Assembly: GCA_947625655.1 (NCBI GenBank) | Contig: CANQPD010000015.1 | Coordinates: 1-64,000, forward strand | Length of the DNA: 64,000 nt | Source of the DNA: an uncultured Dysosmobacter sp. | GTDB lineage: Bacteria; Bacillota; Clostridia; Oscillospirales; Oscillospiraceae | Direction: 5' to 3' | In this document: positions 33,056 through 42,567 of the stretch, one piece after another | Layout: each line of letters starts with the position of its first letter | Position numbering within the stretch: position 1 is the stretch's first letter | Notes under the pieces: model-generated | Databases searched by the model: none | Told to the model about the DNA's origin: nothing | The model's input: only the letters and a program-made list of their open reading frames with translations | Made by a program: the position numbers and the translations under genes

Positions 33056-36000
33056 ATGGCAAAGAAGCCTGAACCCATCGTCCAGCTTGCGGTAGAAAAG
33101 GCCCATGAAATATCAACCAACAGCGGGAACTATATGGCGTTCCTGACCACCGCCGCCCACAATTTCAAGTACAATTTCCGCGACCAGCTTTTGATCTACG
33201 CCCAAAAGCCGAACGCCACCGCCTGCGCTCAAACTGACTTCTGGAACAAGCATGGCCGGTGGGTGAACCGGGGCACCACGGGGATCGCCCTCCTGGTGGA
33301 TACCAAACAGGGCTATAAACTGCGGCACGTCTTTGATATGTCCGACACCAACAGCCGTGCGGGGCGTACCATCCCCGTCTGGCAGATGAGGCCGCAGTAT
33401 GAGGGGGCGGTGGTGGAGGCGCTGGAAAACAGCTACGGTGAGTTTTCCGACAAATCCGACTTTGCCGCCTGCCTGCTGGAAACGGCAAAAATCATCGTGG
33501 AGGACAACTTTGGCGACTATTACGCCGACCTTTGCCGTGTCAAAGAGGGCAGTCTGCTGGAAGAACTGGACGATCTCAACACCGAAGTGTGGTTTAAGAG
33601 CCTGTTGGAAAACAGCGTGGCCTATATCATGCTGACCCGGTGCGGCATCGACCCCCAGGAGTATTTCAGCGGCGAGGACTTTGCCCGTGTCTTTGACTTC
33701 AATACCCTGGAAACCCTGTCTATCCTGGGGGGCGCTGTCAGCGATATTTCTGAAATGCCCCTGCGGGAGATCGCCAGCACCGTGTTACCCCTCTATTGGG
33801 AGGAAGAAAAACAAAATCGCACATTTGCCGGAAATCCTGACAGGCAGTATAATGACGGCAGAGTAAAACGTGAAAGGAGCGTTGGACATGGAACTGACGT
33901 ACCGAATGGAGAACGGCTACCGCCTGCCCAACCTGGACGTGCCGGAGGCACCGCAGGTAGGAAAATATGGGATGCTGCGGCGCAGCTACCTCAAAAACCA
34001 CAGGAACGCCTACTACACGGGGATGCTTCTCAGCGGCAGACTGGACGCCCATCTGGAGAAGATCGACCGGGAGGCCACCGAGATGGTGGAGCGGCTGACG
34101 GCGCGGATGGCGCGGGAACAGGGCGTGACGGAGGAGCTGAAAGCGACCGACGAGATGAAGTGGGTGGGCCTGATGAACAACATCCAGGCAGCGGCGGAGG
34201 AAGCGGCGCTGGCGGAGCTGATCTACACCGACGTGTAAGCGACCCGCTTCCCACCGAGGAAGAACAAAAAGCGGCTATCCAAGCGGCGGAGGATGAACAG
34301 TCCTCCGCTTTCGCTATTTCCCAGGAGGACATCGACGCCGTTCTCCTGCATGGCAGCGGCATAGCCGATGGAAAGTTCCGTATTTTTGAGCAGTTTGAAA
34401 CGGCTCATAGCTCCACCGAAAACACATCTTTCCTCAAAGAAGAATACAAATCGACCGCTTATTTTACGGTTGCCACAGACAAGAAGATACGCGCATGGTT
34501 TGACCGTGGTGGTGTAAAAATCTCCATCGGTGATCTGTCCAAGCCAGAGGCCGAGGTCACGCTGACGTGGAGAAAGGCGGCGAAACGCATTGGGCAGCTT
34601 GTGGAGGCGGGCCGCTATCTGTCACCGGCTGAAAAGGAGAAATACCAGGAGTATCATCGTCAGGAGAGTGTTCCCGGCCCCCTGGCCGCAGCGCCGGAGC
34701 CGGAGTATGACGAGCTGAACCCGCCCCCGGCACCGCCGAAGGAGTACCGGCTGACCCTGGGGGCCACGGTCTACCTGGGGACGCAGGGGTATGAACTGCT
34801 GGCCTTTGACGATCAGACTGTCCGGCTCTTTGACCCGGCGTTTCCCATCATCAACAAGGAGCTGCCCCGCGAGGAATTTGACCGCCTTCTGGCGGAGAAC
34901 CCCCTGAATGACAGTCTGCTTCAGGTGGTGGAAGAAGCCCCCGCCGCCGAACCCGCAAAGCCTGATACCCCCGGCTATGACCTGGGCTTTGGGCACCTGG
35001 GCAACGGCGTCACGGTGTGGAACCGGCTGGAACTGCAATACGGCGATTACAAGACTATCGCCCATATCGCCCCCGACCGAACCGTGACCTATTATGAGGA
35101 CGGTCTGCCGGAGGATGTTCGGGCGCAGATTGAAGAACTTGCCGCCACCTCCACCATGACCATTTCCGCCACCCAGGACGCCCCCGTGTTCTCCACCCCG
35201 CCGCTGGTGCGGGAGCCTGCCGTGACCCCCGCCGAGGCCGGTGAGCTGACTTACCCGCCCCGTGAGCTGCCCTATATTTTCTGCGAGTGGAGCGAGAGCG
35301 GCGTATTTCAGGACAAGACGGCCTATTCTCTCTCCGAATTTGACCGGCTGATGAAGCAGACGGACGATGAATATGTTGCCAAAAAAGCGGCTGCTATGGC
35401 GAAATACGGGACGTGGCAGAAATGGTATGACGCTGACGACCCGGAATATAACGCATTTTTGAGCTATGATAAGGTGAAATTTACCCTTGTCATGCCCGAT
35501 GGACGGACATTCACCGAACGTCAGGACATTGGGGACGGCGACGGCGGTGTGCTGGATTTTCTCAGCCAGTATGACAAATACCGTGAGATCGTTCCCGTTC
35601 TGCAAGAGGCCGTCCGCAAGGAGGCGGAAGCGGCCCAAAGTGCCCCCGCCCCGCAGCCGGGGCCTGACAGCGGGAGGTTTTGGGACGCCTACAACTCTAT
35701 CAAGGAGCGTAGCCCCGACAGTCTGCTGCTGTATCAGGTGGGCGACTTCTTTGAGTTGTACGGAGGGGCTGAGGGTGACGACGCATGGAACGCGGCGACG
35801 GCCCTCGATCTGACCCTGACCAGGCGCAATATTCCCGAATATGGCCGTGTGTCCATGTGCGGCTTTCCTGCCCACAAACTGAAAGACTATGTAAAGAAGC
35901 TGAACAGCAAGGGCTTTGATGTGATCGTGGCGGCGCTGAAAAATAACCAGCGTGTTATTTCCTCGTTTCCCGCACAGCCGAGCGAAAAGGCCAAGCAGAA

Positions 36001-39000
36001 AACCGATGATTTTTCCGACATTGACCCCGCCGCCGTCCGTGCCGCTCTTGCGGAAAACGGTATCGTAGACGGCCATGTGGTAGACCCGGACAAGTTGGAC
36101 GCAAACCCTTTTATTCAGCAGGTCATGGCCGATGTGGAGCAGATCGCCGCCAATATGCCCCAGGCTCCCGAACGCTTTTCCGTCATTGAAACGGAAGGTG
36201 GCTACGCCGTATGGGACGATGTTCTGGGCGGGATATATGTGGACAGTGAGGGCGTCCAGGAGGAATTTACCAGCGAATGGCAGGCCGAGGACTATCTGAA
36301 GCAGGTCAGGAAAGCCGTGGCGGACAAGGAGGCCGCTGAATGGCTGGCGGTGGAACGGGCCAAGCAGGGAACGCCGGAATCGGCTGAAAAGGAACCTGCG
36401 GCGGGGACGGCTGAAAAGGGCACCGAAGGTTTAGCAAATGGGCACGGCCATGATGGTGGGGAGCCAGTCCAGCCCCCGCCCGCGCCCCGGCGCAGAGCCA
36501 AGGTGTCCCCCTTTGTCCTCCATCCCGAAATCCCCAACGCAGACCGGCATGAATACCATATCACCGATGACGCCATTGGCGAGGGGACGCCGGGGGAACG
36601 CTACAAGAATAACGTCCGGGCCATCCGTCTGCTGAAAAAGCTGGAACGGGAGGAACGGTTTGCTACCCCGGAGGAACAGGCGGTATTGGCGCAGTATGTG
36701 GGCTGGGGCGGGCTGGCCGATTGCTTTGACGAGCGGCACAGCAAGTACGCCGAGCTGAAAGCCCTGCTGGACGAGGACGAGTACGCCGCCGCCAGGGAAT
36801 CCACCCTCACCGCCTTTTATACCCCGCCCGTGGTCATCCGCTCCATCTATCAGGCGTTGGAGAACATGGGCTTCAAGACCGGGAATCTGCTGGAGCCGTC
36901 CTGCGGCATCGGCAACTTTATCGGTATGCGCCCGGAAACGCTGGCCGACTCCAAAATCTACGGTATAGAGCTGGACGGTATCAGCGGACGCATCGCCCAG
37001 CAGCTCTATCAAAAATCCTCCATCGCTGTCCAGGGGTTTGAGAAAACAGACCTCCCGGACAGCTTTTTTGACGCCGCCATCGGCAATGTACCGTTTGGAG
37101 CGTTCAAGGTAACGGACAAGCGGTACGACAAGCACAACTTCCTCATTCACGACTATTTCTTTGCCCGGACGCTGGATAAGGTCAGACCGGGCGGCATCGT
37201 CGCCTTTGTCACCAGCAAGGGCACCATGGACAAGGAGAACCCCAACGTCCGAAAGTATATCGCACAGCGGGCCGATCTGCTGGGGGCCATCCGCTTGCCC
37301 AACAATACCTTTAAGGCCGCTGCCGGTACGGAAGTGACCAGCGACATCCTGTTTTTGCAGAAGCGGGAGGCCCTTGCCAGCGGGGAGCCAGATTGGGTAC
37401 ACCTGAACACCGATGAAAACGGGCTGAAAATGAATCAGTATTTCATCGACCACCCGGAAATGGTGATGGGCGAAATGCGGGAGGTCAGCGGCCCCCACGG
37501 GCCGGAAACCGCCTGCCTGCCCCGCGAGGGGCAAGACCTGGGCGAACAGCTCACTGCCGCCATCCAGAATATCCAGGGCACCATCACCGAGTATGTAATG
37601 GACGACCCGGAGGCGGAGGGTGAGGACAAATCCATCCCTGCCGACCCGAATGTACGGAATTTCAGCTATACCGTAGTGGACGGTGAAATCTACTACCGGG
37701 AAAACAGCCGGATGAACCCGGTGGAGGTGTCCGTCACAGCGGTAAACCGCATCAAGGGCCTTATTGAAATCCGGGACTGTGTGCGGACGCTGATTGAATA
37801 TCAGACCGAGGATTGGCCCGCCGAGGATATTCAGGCCGAACAAAAGAAGCTGAACTCCCTTTATGACGCCTATGTGGAGAAGTACGGACGCATCAACTCC
37901 CGTGGCAACAGTATCGCGTTCAGGATGGACAGCGCCTATTTCCTGCTGGCCTCCCTGGAAGTGCTGGACGACGAGCGCAACTTTGTCCGCAAGGCGGATA
38001 TGTTCACCAAGCGCACCATCAAGCAGAAAACCGTTGTCACCAGCGTGGACACCGCATCCGAGGCCCTGGCCGTGTCACTGTCTGAAAAGGCAAAGGTGGA
38101 TATGGCCTTTATGATGGAGCTGACCGGCAAGACCGAGCAGGAGATATACGCCGACTTGACCGGCGTGATCTTCCTGAACCCTATGCACGGGTATGGCAAC
38201 AGCACCGAGGAAAAGTACCTCACCGCCGACGAATACCTCTCCGGCAACGTGCGGGAGAAGTTGGAATGGGCAAAGCGGAGCGCCGAACTGTACCCGGAGG
38301 ACTATGCCGCCAACGTGGAGGCGCTGGAACAGGTACAGCCGACAGATCTAAACGCCAGTGAGATTTCCGTGCGGCTCGGCTCCACCTGGCTCCCCCCGGA
38401 CGTGGTGGAGCAGTTTGTTTTTGAGCTGCTGGACACGTCCGCTAATTGCCAGGAAAAAATTCATGTCCATTTCTCCCGGTACACGGGGGCCTGGAACGTG
38501 GAGGGAAAAAGTGTTGACCGGGTGAACGTCAAGGCCGACAGCACCTACGGCACCACCTGCGTCAATGCCTACAAGATCATCGAGGACACCCTGAACCTGC
38601 GGGATGTGCGGATTTTTGACTATATTCAGGACAGGGACGGAAAGAAAATCGCTGTGCTGAACAAGAAGGAAACAGCCATCGCCCAGGGCAAGCAGGAGCT
38701 TATCAAGCAGGCGTTCCAGGACTGGATATGGAAAGACCCGGCCCGGAGAGAACGGCTGACAACGCTCTATAATGTGCAATTCAACAGCTTGCGGCCCCGT
38801 GAGTACGACGGCAGCCACATCAGTTTTGTGGGCATGAACCCGGAGATCACGCTACGCAAGCACCAGCGGGACGCCATCGCCCGCATCCTCTATGGCGGCA
38901 ACACCCTGTTAGGCCATGTGGTGGGGGCCGGGAAAACGTGGGAAATGGCAGCGGCGGCGCAGGAGAGCAAGCGGCTGGGGCTTTGTCAAAAGAGCCTGTT

Positions 39001-41374
39001 CGTGGTGCCCAACCACCTGACGGAGCAGTGGGCAGCGGAGTATTTGCAGCTCTATCCCTCCGCAAACATCCTTGTGGCGACTAAAAAGGACTTTGAATCG
39101 AAAAATCGAAAGCGGTTTTGTGGCCGTATCGCCACAGGGGACTACGACGCCATCATCATCGGGCACAGCCAGTTTGAGAAGATACCCATGAGCATAGAGC
39201 GCCAGCGGTTTACACTGGAACAGCAGTTGGACGAGATCGCCCTGGGCATCGCAGAATTGAAAGAGCAGAAGGGGGAGAATTTCTCCGTTAAGCAGTTGGC
39301 GAAAACCCGGAAAGACATTCGGGAAAAGCTGGCAAGACTGAACGACCAGAGCCGGAAAGATGATGTGGTCACGTTTGAGGAATTGGGCGTTGACCGCATT
39401 TTCATTGACGAGGCCCATTATTATAAAAACCTCGCCTCATTTTCCAAAATGCGGAACGTGGGCGGCATCAGCCAGACGGAGGCGCAGAAGTCCAGCGACC
39501 TCTATATGAAGTGCCGCTACCTGGACGAGCTGACCGAGGGCCGGGGCGTTATTTTCGCCACGGGTACGCCTATCAGCAATACGATGGTGGAGCTTTACAC
39601 CATGCAGAAGTATTTGCAGTATGAAACGCTGCGCCGCAACGGTCTTTTACACTTTGACGCATGGGCGTCCACGTTCGGGGAAACCGTCACCGCCATAGAG
39701 CTGGCCCCGGAGGGCACCGGCTACCGGGCCAAGACCCGGTTTGCCAGGTTCCACAACCTCCCGGAGCTGATGGCTATGTTCAAGGAAGTGGCGGACATCC
39801 AGACGGCGGATATGCTCAATCTTCCCGTCCCCAAGGCCGTCTATCACACGATCTCCCTGAAACCTTCTGAATTGCAAAGGCAGATGGTGGCGGCACTGGC
39901 GGAACGGGCTGAAAAGGTACGCAACAGGGAGGTAAGGAGCGACCAGGACAATATGCTGCTTATCACCAACGACGGGCGCAAGCTGGCCCTTGACCAGCGG
40001 CTCACCAACCCCCTGCTCCCCGACAGCGAAACCAGCAAAGTCAACGCCTGCGCCGAAAATGCCTTTGAGATATGGCAGCGCACAGCCGATCAGCGTTCCG
40101 CACAGATGATATTCTGCGACCTGTCTACCCCCGGAAAGGAGCGGCCCATTGAAATGGCGGAAACTGAACCGGGCGCTTTTGAGATGGCGTCGTTTCAAAA
40201 CTTGTATGATGATCTGTGCGACAAACTGATCGCCAAGGGCATACCGGCTGAAGAAATAGCCTACGTCCATTCCGCTAACACAGAAACCAAGAAAAAAGAA
40301 CTGTTCGGCAAGGTGCGCTCCGGCCAGATACGGGTGCTGATCGGCTCCACGCAGAAGATGGGGGCGGGCACCAACGTCCAGCACAAGTTGGTCGCACTTC
40401 ACCATTTGGATTGCCCGTGGAGGCCCAGTGACCTCCAACAGCGGGAGGGGCGCATCATCCGCCAAAAGAACGAGAACGACAAGGTGGACATTTACACCTA
40501 TGTCACCGAGGACACTTTTGACAGCTACCTTTATCAGTTGGTGGAGAGCAAGCAGAAGTTCATCGGGCAAATTATGACCAGCAAATCCCCGGCCCGCTCC
40601 ATCGAGGACATTGACGAAACCGCCCTGTCCTACGCCGAGATCAAGGCGCTGTGTGCCGGTGACGAACGAATCAAGGAGAAAATGGATTTAGACATTGACG
40701 TTCAGCGGCTGAAACTGCTGAAAGCCAACCATTTGAGCCAGAAGTATTCCCTGGAGGACAGCATCATCAAGTATTTCCCCCGGCGGATCGCCATCGCCAA
40801 GGCGGAGATCAAGAGCGCACAGGAGAATATCGCCATCCGGGACGCGAATACCCATCCCAATAAGGACGGCTTTTCCCCCATGGTGGTGATGGGCGTAACC
40901 TATGCTGAAAAAAAGGCGGCGGGCAGCGCCATCCTCGCCGCCCGCAAAACCCTGACAGACAATAACGCCGTTGTCCCCCTGGGAGAGTACCGGGGCTTTC
41001 AGATGGAGCTTTCTTTTGACCCATTTTACAAGGATTACACCGTAAAACTGTCAGGTGTCCATGACCACAGTGTAAGCCTGGGTACGGACGTTTTTGGCAA
41101 CATCCAGAGGCTTGACAATCTGCTCAACAACTTTGAGTACCAACTGAAATCTGCCCAAAACGATTTAACCACCTACGAAACCCAACTTGCCAGCGCAAAG
41201 GTAGAGGTTGAGAAGCCGTTTCCCCAGGAGGACGAGCTGAAAACAAAATCGGCCCGTCTGGATGAACTGAACATTCTGCTGAATATGGACAAGCGGGATG
41301 CCGAGATCGTAGATGGGGATATGGGGGACGAAGCCGACGCCCCCGCCCGTGATAATCCTGACCGGGATCGGTGA
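33056..41374 (+). CDS. Giant N6-DNA methylase / SNF2-type helicase
   Basis: 2772 residues. Order: N-terminal ArdC/LtrC-like domain (about 1-260, YNFRDQLLIYAQKPNA); a low-complexity G/R/P/D stretch (about 275-395) that is the out-of-frame reading of tnpV; a MutS-I-like domain (about 874-970, SLLLYQVGDFFELYGG, CGFPAHKL); a DNA adenine methylase domain (LEPSCGIGNF about 1278, NVPFG about 1343 in place of NPPF/Y); and a SNF2 helicase (GHVVGAGKT about 1952, DEAHYYKN about 2117, ATGTPISN, QQREGRIIRQ about 2460). Such proteins are a hallmark of Tn1549/CTn elements and probably protect or remodel the transferring DNA. Confidence 0.93.
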   Translation: MAKKPEPIVQLAVEKAHEISTNSGNYMAFLTTAAHNFKYNFRDQLLIYAQKPNATACAQTDFWNKHGRWVNRGTTGIALLVDTKQGYKLRHVFDMSDTNSRAGRTIPVWQMRPQYEGAVVEALENSYGEFSDKSDFAACLLETAKIIVEDNFGDYYADLCRVKEGSLLEELDDLNTEVWFKSLLENSVAYIMLTRCGIDPQEYFSGEDFARVFDFNTLETLSILGGAVSDISEMPLREIASTVLPLYWEEEKQNRTFAGNPDRQYNDGRVKRERSVGHGTDVPNGERLPPAQPGRAGGTAGRKIWDAAAQLPQKPQERLLHGDASQRQTGRPSGEDRPGGHRDGGAADGADGAGTGRDGGAESDRRDEVGGPDEQHPGSGGGSGAGGADLHRRVSDPLPTEEEQKAAIQAAEDEQSSAFAISQEDIDAVLLHGSGIADGKFRIFEQFETAHSSTENTSFLKEEYKSTAYFTVATDKKIRAWFDRGGVKISIGDLSKPEAEVTLTWRKAAKRIGQLVEAGRYLSPAEKEKYQEYHRQESVPGPLAAAPEPEYDELNPPPAPPKEYRLTLGATVYLGTQGYELLAFDDQTVRLFDPAFPIINKELPREEFDRLLAENPLNDSLLQVVEEAPAAEPAKPDTPGYDLGFGHLGNGVTVWNRLELQYGDYKTIAHIAPDRTVTYYEDGLPEDVRAQIEELAATSTMTISATQDAPVFSTPPLVREPAVTPAEAGELTYPPRELPYIFCEWSESGVFQDKTAYSLSEFDRLMKQTDDEYVAKKAAAMAKYGTWQKWYDADDPEYNAFLSYDKVKFTLVMPDGRTFTERQDIGDGDGGVLDFLSQYDKYREIVPVLQEAVRKEAEAAQSAPAPQPGPDSGRFWDAYNSIKERSPDSLLLYQVGDFFELYGGAEGDDAWNAATALDLTLTRRNIPEYGRVSMCGFPAHKLKDYVKKLNSKGFDVIVAALKNNQRVISSFPAQPSEKAKQKTDDFSDIDPAAVRAALAENGIVDGHVVDPDKLDANPFIQQVMADVEQIAANMPQAPERFSVIETEGGYAVWDDVLGGIYVDSEGVQEEFTSEWQAEDYLKQVRKAVADKEAAEWLAVERAKQGTPESAEKEPAAGTAEKGTEGLANGHGHDGGEPVQPPPAPRRRAKVSPFVLHPEIPNADRHEYHITDDAIGEGTPGERYKNNVRAIRLLKKLEREERFATPEEQAVLAQYVGWGGLADCFDERHSKYAELKALLDEDEYAAARESTLTAFYTPPVVIRSIYQALENMGFKTGNLLEPSCGIGNFIGMRPETLADSKIYGIELDGISGRIAQQLYQKSSIAVQGFEKTDLPDSFFDAAIGNVPFGAFKVTDKRYDKHNFLIHDYFFARTLDKVRPGGIVAFVTSKGTMDKENPNVRKYIAQRADLLGAIRLPNNTFKAAAGTEVTSDILFLQKREALASGEPDWVHLNTDENGLKMNQYFIDHPEMVMGEMREVSGPHGPETACLPREGQDLGEQLTAAIQNIQGTITEYVMDDPEAEGEDKSIPADPNVRNFSYTVVDGEIYYRENSRMNPVEVSVTAVNRIKGLIEIRDCVRTLIEYQTEDWPAEDIQAEQKKLNSLYDAYVEKYGRINSRGNSIAFRMDSAYFLLASLEVLDDERNFVRKADMFTKRTIKQKTVVTSVDTASEALAVSLSEKAKVDMAFMMELTGKTEQEIYADLTGVIFLNPMHGYGNSTEEKYLTADEYLSGNVREKLEWAKRSAELYPEDYAANVEALEQVQPTDLNASEISVRLGSTWLPPDVVEQFVFELLDTSANCQEKIHVHFSRYTGAWNVEGKSVDRVNVKADSTYGTTCVNAYKIIEDTLNLRDVRIFDYIQDRDGKKIAVLNKKETAIAQGKQELIKQAFQDWIWKDPARRERLTTLYNVQFNSLRPREYDGSHISFVGMNPEITLRKHQRDAIARILYGGNTLLGHVVGAGKTWEMAAAAQESKRLGLCQKSLFVVPNHLTEQWAAEYLQLYPSANILVATKKDFESKNRKRFCGRIATGDYDAIIIGHSQFEKIPMSIERQRFTLEQQLDEIALGIAELKEQKGENFSVKQLAKTRKDIREKLARLNDQSRKDDVVTFEELGVDRIFIDEAHYYKNLASFSKMRNVGGISQTEAQKSSDLYMKCRYLDELTEGRGVIFATGTPISNTMVELYTMQKYLQYETLRRNGLLHFDAWASTFGETVTAIELAPEGTGYRAKTRFARFHNLPELMAMFKEVADIQTADMLNLPVPKAVYHTISLKPSELQRQMVAALAERAEKVRNREVRSDQDNMLLITNDGRKLALDQRLTNPLLPDSETSKVNACAENAFEIWQRTADQRSAQMIFCDLSTPGKERPIEMAETEPGAFEMASFQNLYDDLCDKLIAKGIPAEEIAYVHSANTETKKKELFGKVRSGQIRVLIGSTQKMGAGTNVQHKLVALHHLDCPWRPSDLQQREGRIIRQKNENDKVDIYTYVTEDTFDSYLYQLVESKQKFIGQIMTSKSPARSIEDIDETALSYAEIKALCAGDERIKEKMDLDIDVQRLKLLKANHLSQKYSLEDSIIKYFPRRIAIAKAEIKSAQENIAIRDANTHPNKDGFSPMVVMGVTYAEKKAAGSAILAARKTLTDNNAVVPLGEYRGFQMELSFDPFYKDYTVKLSGVHDHSVSLGTDVFGNIQRLDNLLNNFEYQLKSAQNDLTTYETQLASAKVEVEKPFPQEDELKTKSARLDELNILLNMDKRDAEIVDGDMGDEADAPARDNPDRDR
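33819..33853 (+). promoter_or_regulatory. Element promoter inside the methylase/helicase gene, driving tnpV
   Basis: GCACATTTG (33819-33827) overlaps the -35 TTGCCG (33825-33830); 17-base spacer; perfect TATAAT (33848-33853), 35 bases before the tnpV ATG. Same motif as at 26903 and 41902. Confidence 0.75.
33888..34238 (+). CDS. tnpV: TnpV-family protein, nested in another frame of the methylase/helicase gene
   Basis: 116 residues from ATG 33888, 8 bases after AAAGGAG. The sequence matches the TnpV family seen beside Tn4451-type and related elements: MELTYRMENGYRLPNLDVPE, GKYGMLRRSYLKNHR, LLSGRLDAHL, EELKATDEMKWVGLMNNIQA. TnpV's own function is unknown. The gene has its own promoter and ribosome site but lies wholly inside the 2772-residue gene, in the +1 frame relative to it, and the host frame has no stop across the whole 350 bases. 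Confidence 0.88.
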   Translation: MELTYRMENGYRLPNLDVPEAPQVGKYGMLRRSYLKNHRNAYYTGMLLSGRLDAHLEKIDREATEMVERLTARMAREQGVTEELKATDEMKWVGLMNNIQAAAEEAALAELIYTDV

Positions 41375-41427
41375 GCAAAAAGCACGGGGACAAGTTACAC
41401 ACTTGCCCCCGTACATATTTCACAGTA

Positions 41428-41784
41428 TTATTGCCGCAGGTGGGCGTCCCGACGAAGGGTGGCGATCAGTGCCTCAGTAATGTCTTTCACCATGCGGATT
41501 TCATAATCGTCACAGTCCTCAATTAGCTCGGCAATGTCCTGTTCAAACTGCGGCCTTGCGTGTATCAGGCTATCGCAAAGAAGGTCATCGACCGTGACGC
41601 CAATGGCGTTGGCTACGCTGACAATGGCCGACAGGCTGGCCTTTGTTGTGCCGGTTTCAATGTTGCTGATGTGGGTAGGGGACAGCCCTGATTTTTCCGC
41701 AACGTGTTCCTGCTTCATATCGGCTTTGATCCGGGCAATCTTGACCCGTTTGCCGATTGCCTTGTAATCAAGTTCCCGCTCCAT
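41428..41784 (-). CDS. XRE-family transcriptional regulator
   Basis: 118 residues from ATG 41784 (GGAGG 6 bases before); the longer upstream frame crosses the promoter region and is rejected. N-terminal helix-turn-helix: GKRVKIARIKADMKQEHVAE, SGLSPTHISNIETGTTKASL. Divergent from the gene at 41966, whose promoter has the GCACATTTG motif, so it is a plausible controller of the element promoters. Confidence 0.88.
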   Translation of the reverse strand: MERELDYKAIGKRVKIARIKADMKQEHVAEKSGLSPTHISNIETGTTKASLSAIVSVANAIGVTVDDLLCDSLIHARPQFEQDIAELIEDCDDYEIRMVKDITEALIATLRRDAHLRQ

Positions 41785-41901
41785 AAGGCCCCTCCACTGC
41801 GACAAGTTTTTATCATGCCTATTGTAATCATTGTGGAGGGATATTATAATAATCTGTAACCGTAGAATACGGATATAGTTCAGGCGGTAGAAAAATAATT
41901 C

Positions 41902-41936
41902 GCACATTTGAGCTGATAGGCATGGCGGCATATAAT
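41902..41936 (+). promoter_or_regulatory. Element promoter with GCACATTTG motif
   Basis: GCACATTTG (41902-41910) overlaps the -35 TTGAGC (41908-41913); 17-base spacer; perfect TATAAT (41931-41936); 30 bases before the ATG at 41966. Confidence 0.78.
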
Positions 41937-41965
41937 AAGACCAACGCTTGAAGGAGGGAATCGTT

Positions 41966-42295
41966 ATGAGTGAGCGATTTAATTTTGAAGCCTTTGCGGA
42001 GGCCCAGGGTGTGGACTTCCGGGAATATTTGAGTATGATCGCCGCCAAGCTGCCCAAGGTGGATGAAAACTCCCGTGCCATCCAGGAGCGCATCAGCGCC
42101 ATCTATGAGCAATATCCCAGGGTGATGGGGCTGTTCGACCGGGAGGCTGTGTCGGCGCTGACCGAGGCGGAGTGCGCGGCGGTAATTGAGATCGCCAGCC
42201 TGCGGAACCAGCGCACGGAAATTGAAATGGAGGCCGCTTACTTCCGGGGCTGCTATGACAGCGTGGGCTACCTCAGAAAAGCGGGCATCCTGTGA
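41966..42295 (+). CDS. Conserved small element protein
   Basis: 109 residues from ATG 41966 after GAAGGAGGG; codons upstream overlap that site. Helical, with FNFEAFAEAQGVDFREYLSM and a central ISAIYEQYPRVMGLFDREAV. Unknown function. Its own element-type promoter, divergent XRE regulator and following strong hairpin make it a one-gene transcription unit. Confidence 0.65.
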   Translation: MSERFNFEAFAEAQGVDFREYLSMIAAKLPKVDENSRAIQERISAIYEQYPRVMGLFDREAVSALTEAECAAVIEIASLRNQRTEIEMEAAYFRGCYDSVGYLRKAGIL

Positions 42296-42300
42296 CAAAG

Positions 42301-42329
42301 GGCGGCGCTGGCAGTCAGCCAGCGCCGCC
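42301..42329 (+). terminator. Strong hairpin terminator
   Basis: Perfect 12-bp stem GGCGGCGCTGGC with its complement and a 5-base loop, 5 bases after the stop. No T-run. Confidence 0.65.
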
Positions 42330-42377
42330 CCCTACATAACCGGGAATAAAAAATTCATAGGAGAAAGAGCAAGCAAG

Positions 42378-42563
42378 ATGAAAATTTCCGTCAATCAAGT
42401 CCAGTGTAAACGATGTGGCAGTATCATTACATCCGAACACAGCCACGACCTGAAATGGTGTGAGTGCCGGAGCGTGGCCGTGGACGGCGGCAGGGACTAT
42501 TTGAAACGGCTGACCGGCGACCCGCCCAGCGAATATACAGAACTCAGCAAGTGGGAGGAATAG
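42378..42563 (+). CDS. Small zinc-ribbon protein (DUF7695-like)
   Basis: 61 residues from ATG 42378. It has CKRCGSIITSEHSHDLKWCE with a CxxC and a following CxC (WCECRSV), a likely metal site, then AVDGGRDYL. It matches what I recall of the DUF7695 group, small proteins in Firmicutes and their elements. No direct role known. Confidence 0.65.
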   Translation: MKISVNQVQCKRCGSIITSEHSHDLKWCECRSVAVDGGRDYLKRLTGDPPSEYTELSKWEE

Positions 42564-42567
42564 CCAG

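Noticed and set aside
33056-34238. Methylase/helicase gene broken by a tnpV insertion
   Set aside because: No stop or frameshift interrupts the large frame across the tnpV region, so an overlapping-gene explanation is preferred over a pseudogene.
34622-37843. Large minus-strand frames across the methylase/helicase gene
   Set aside because: Antisense shadows; no start signals and no recognisable domain, unlike the sense-strand tnpV frame.
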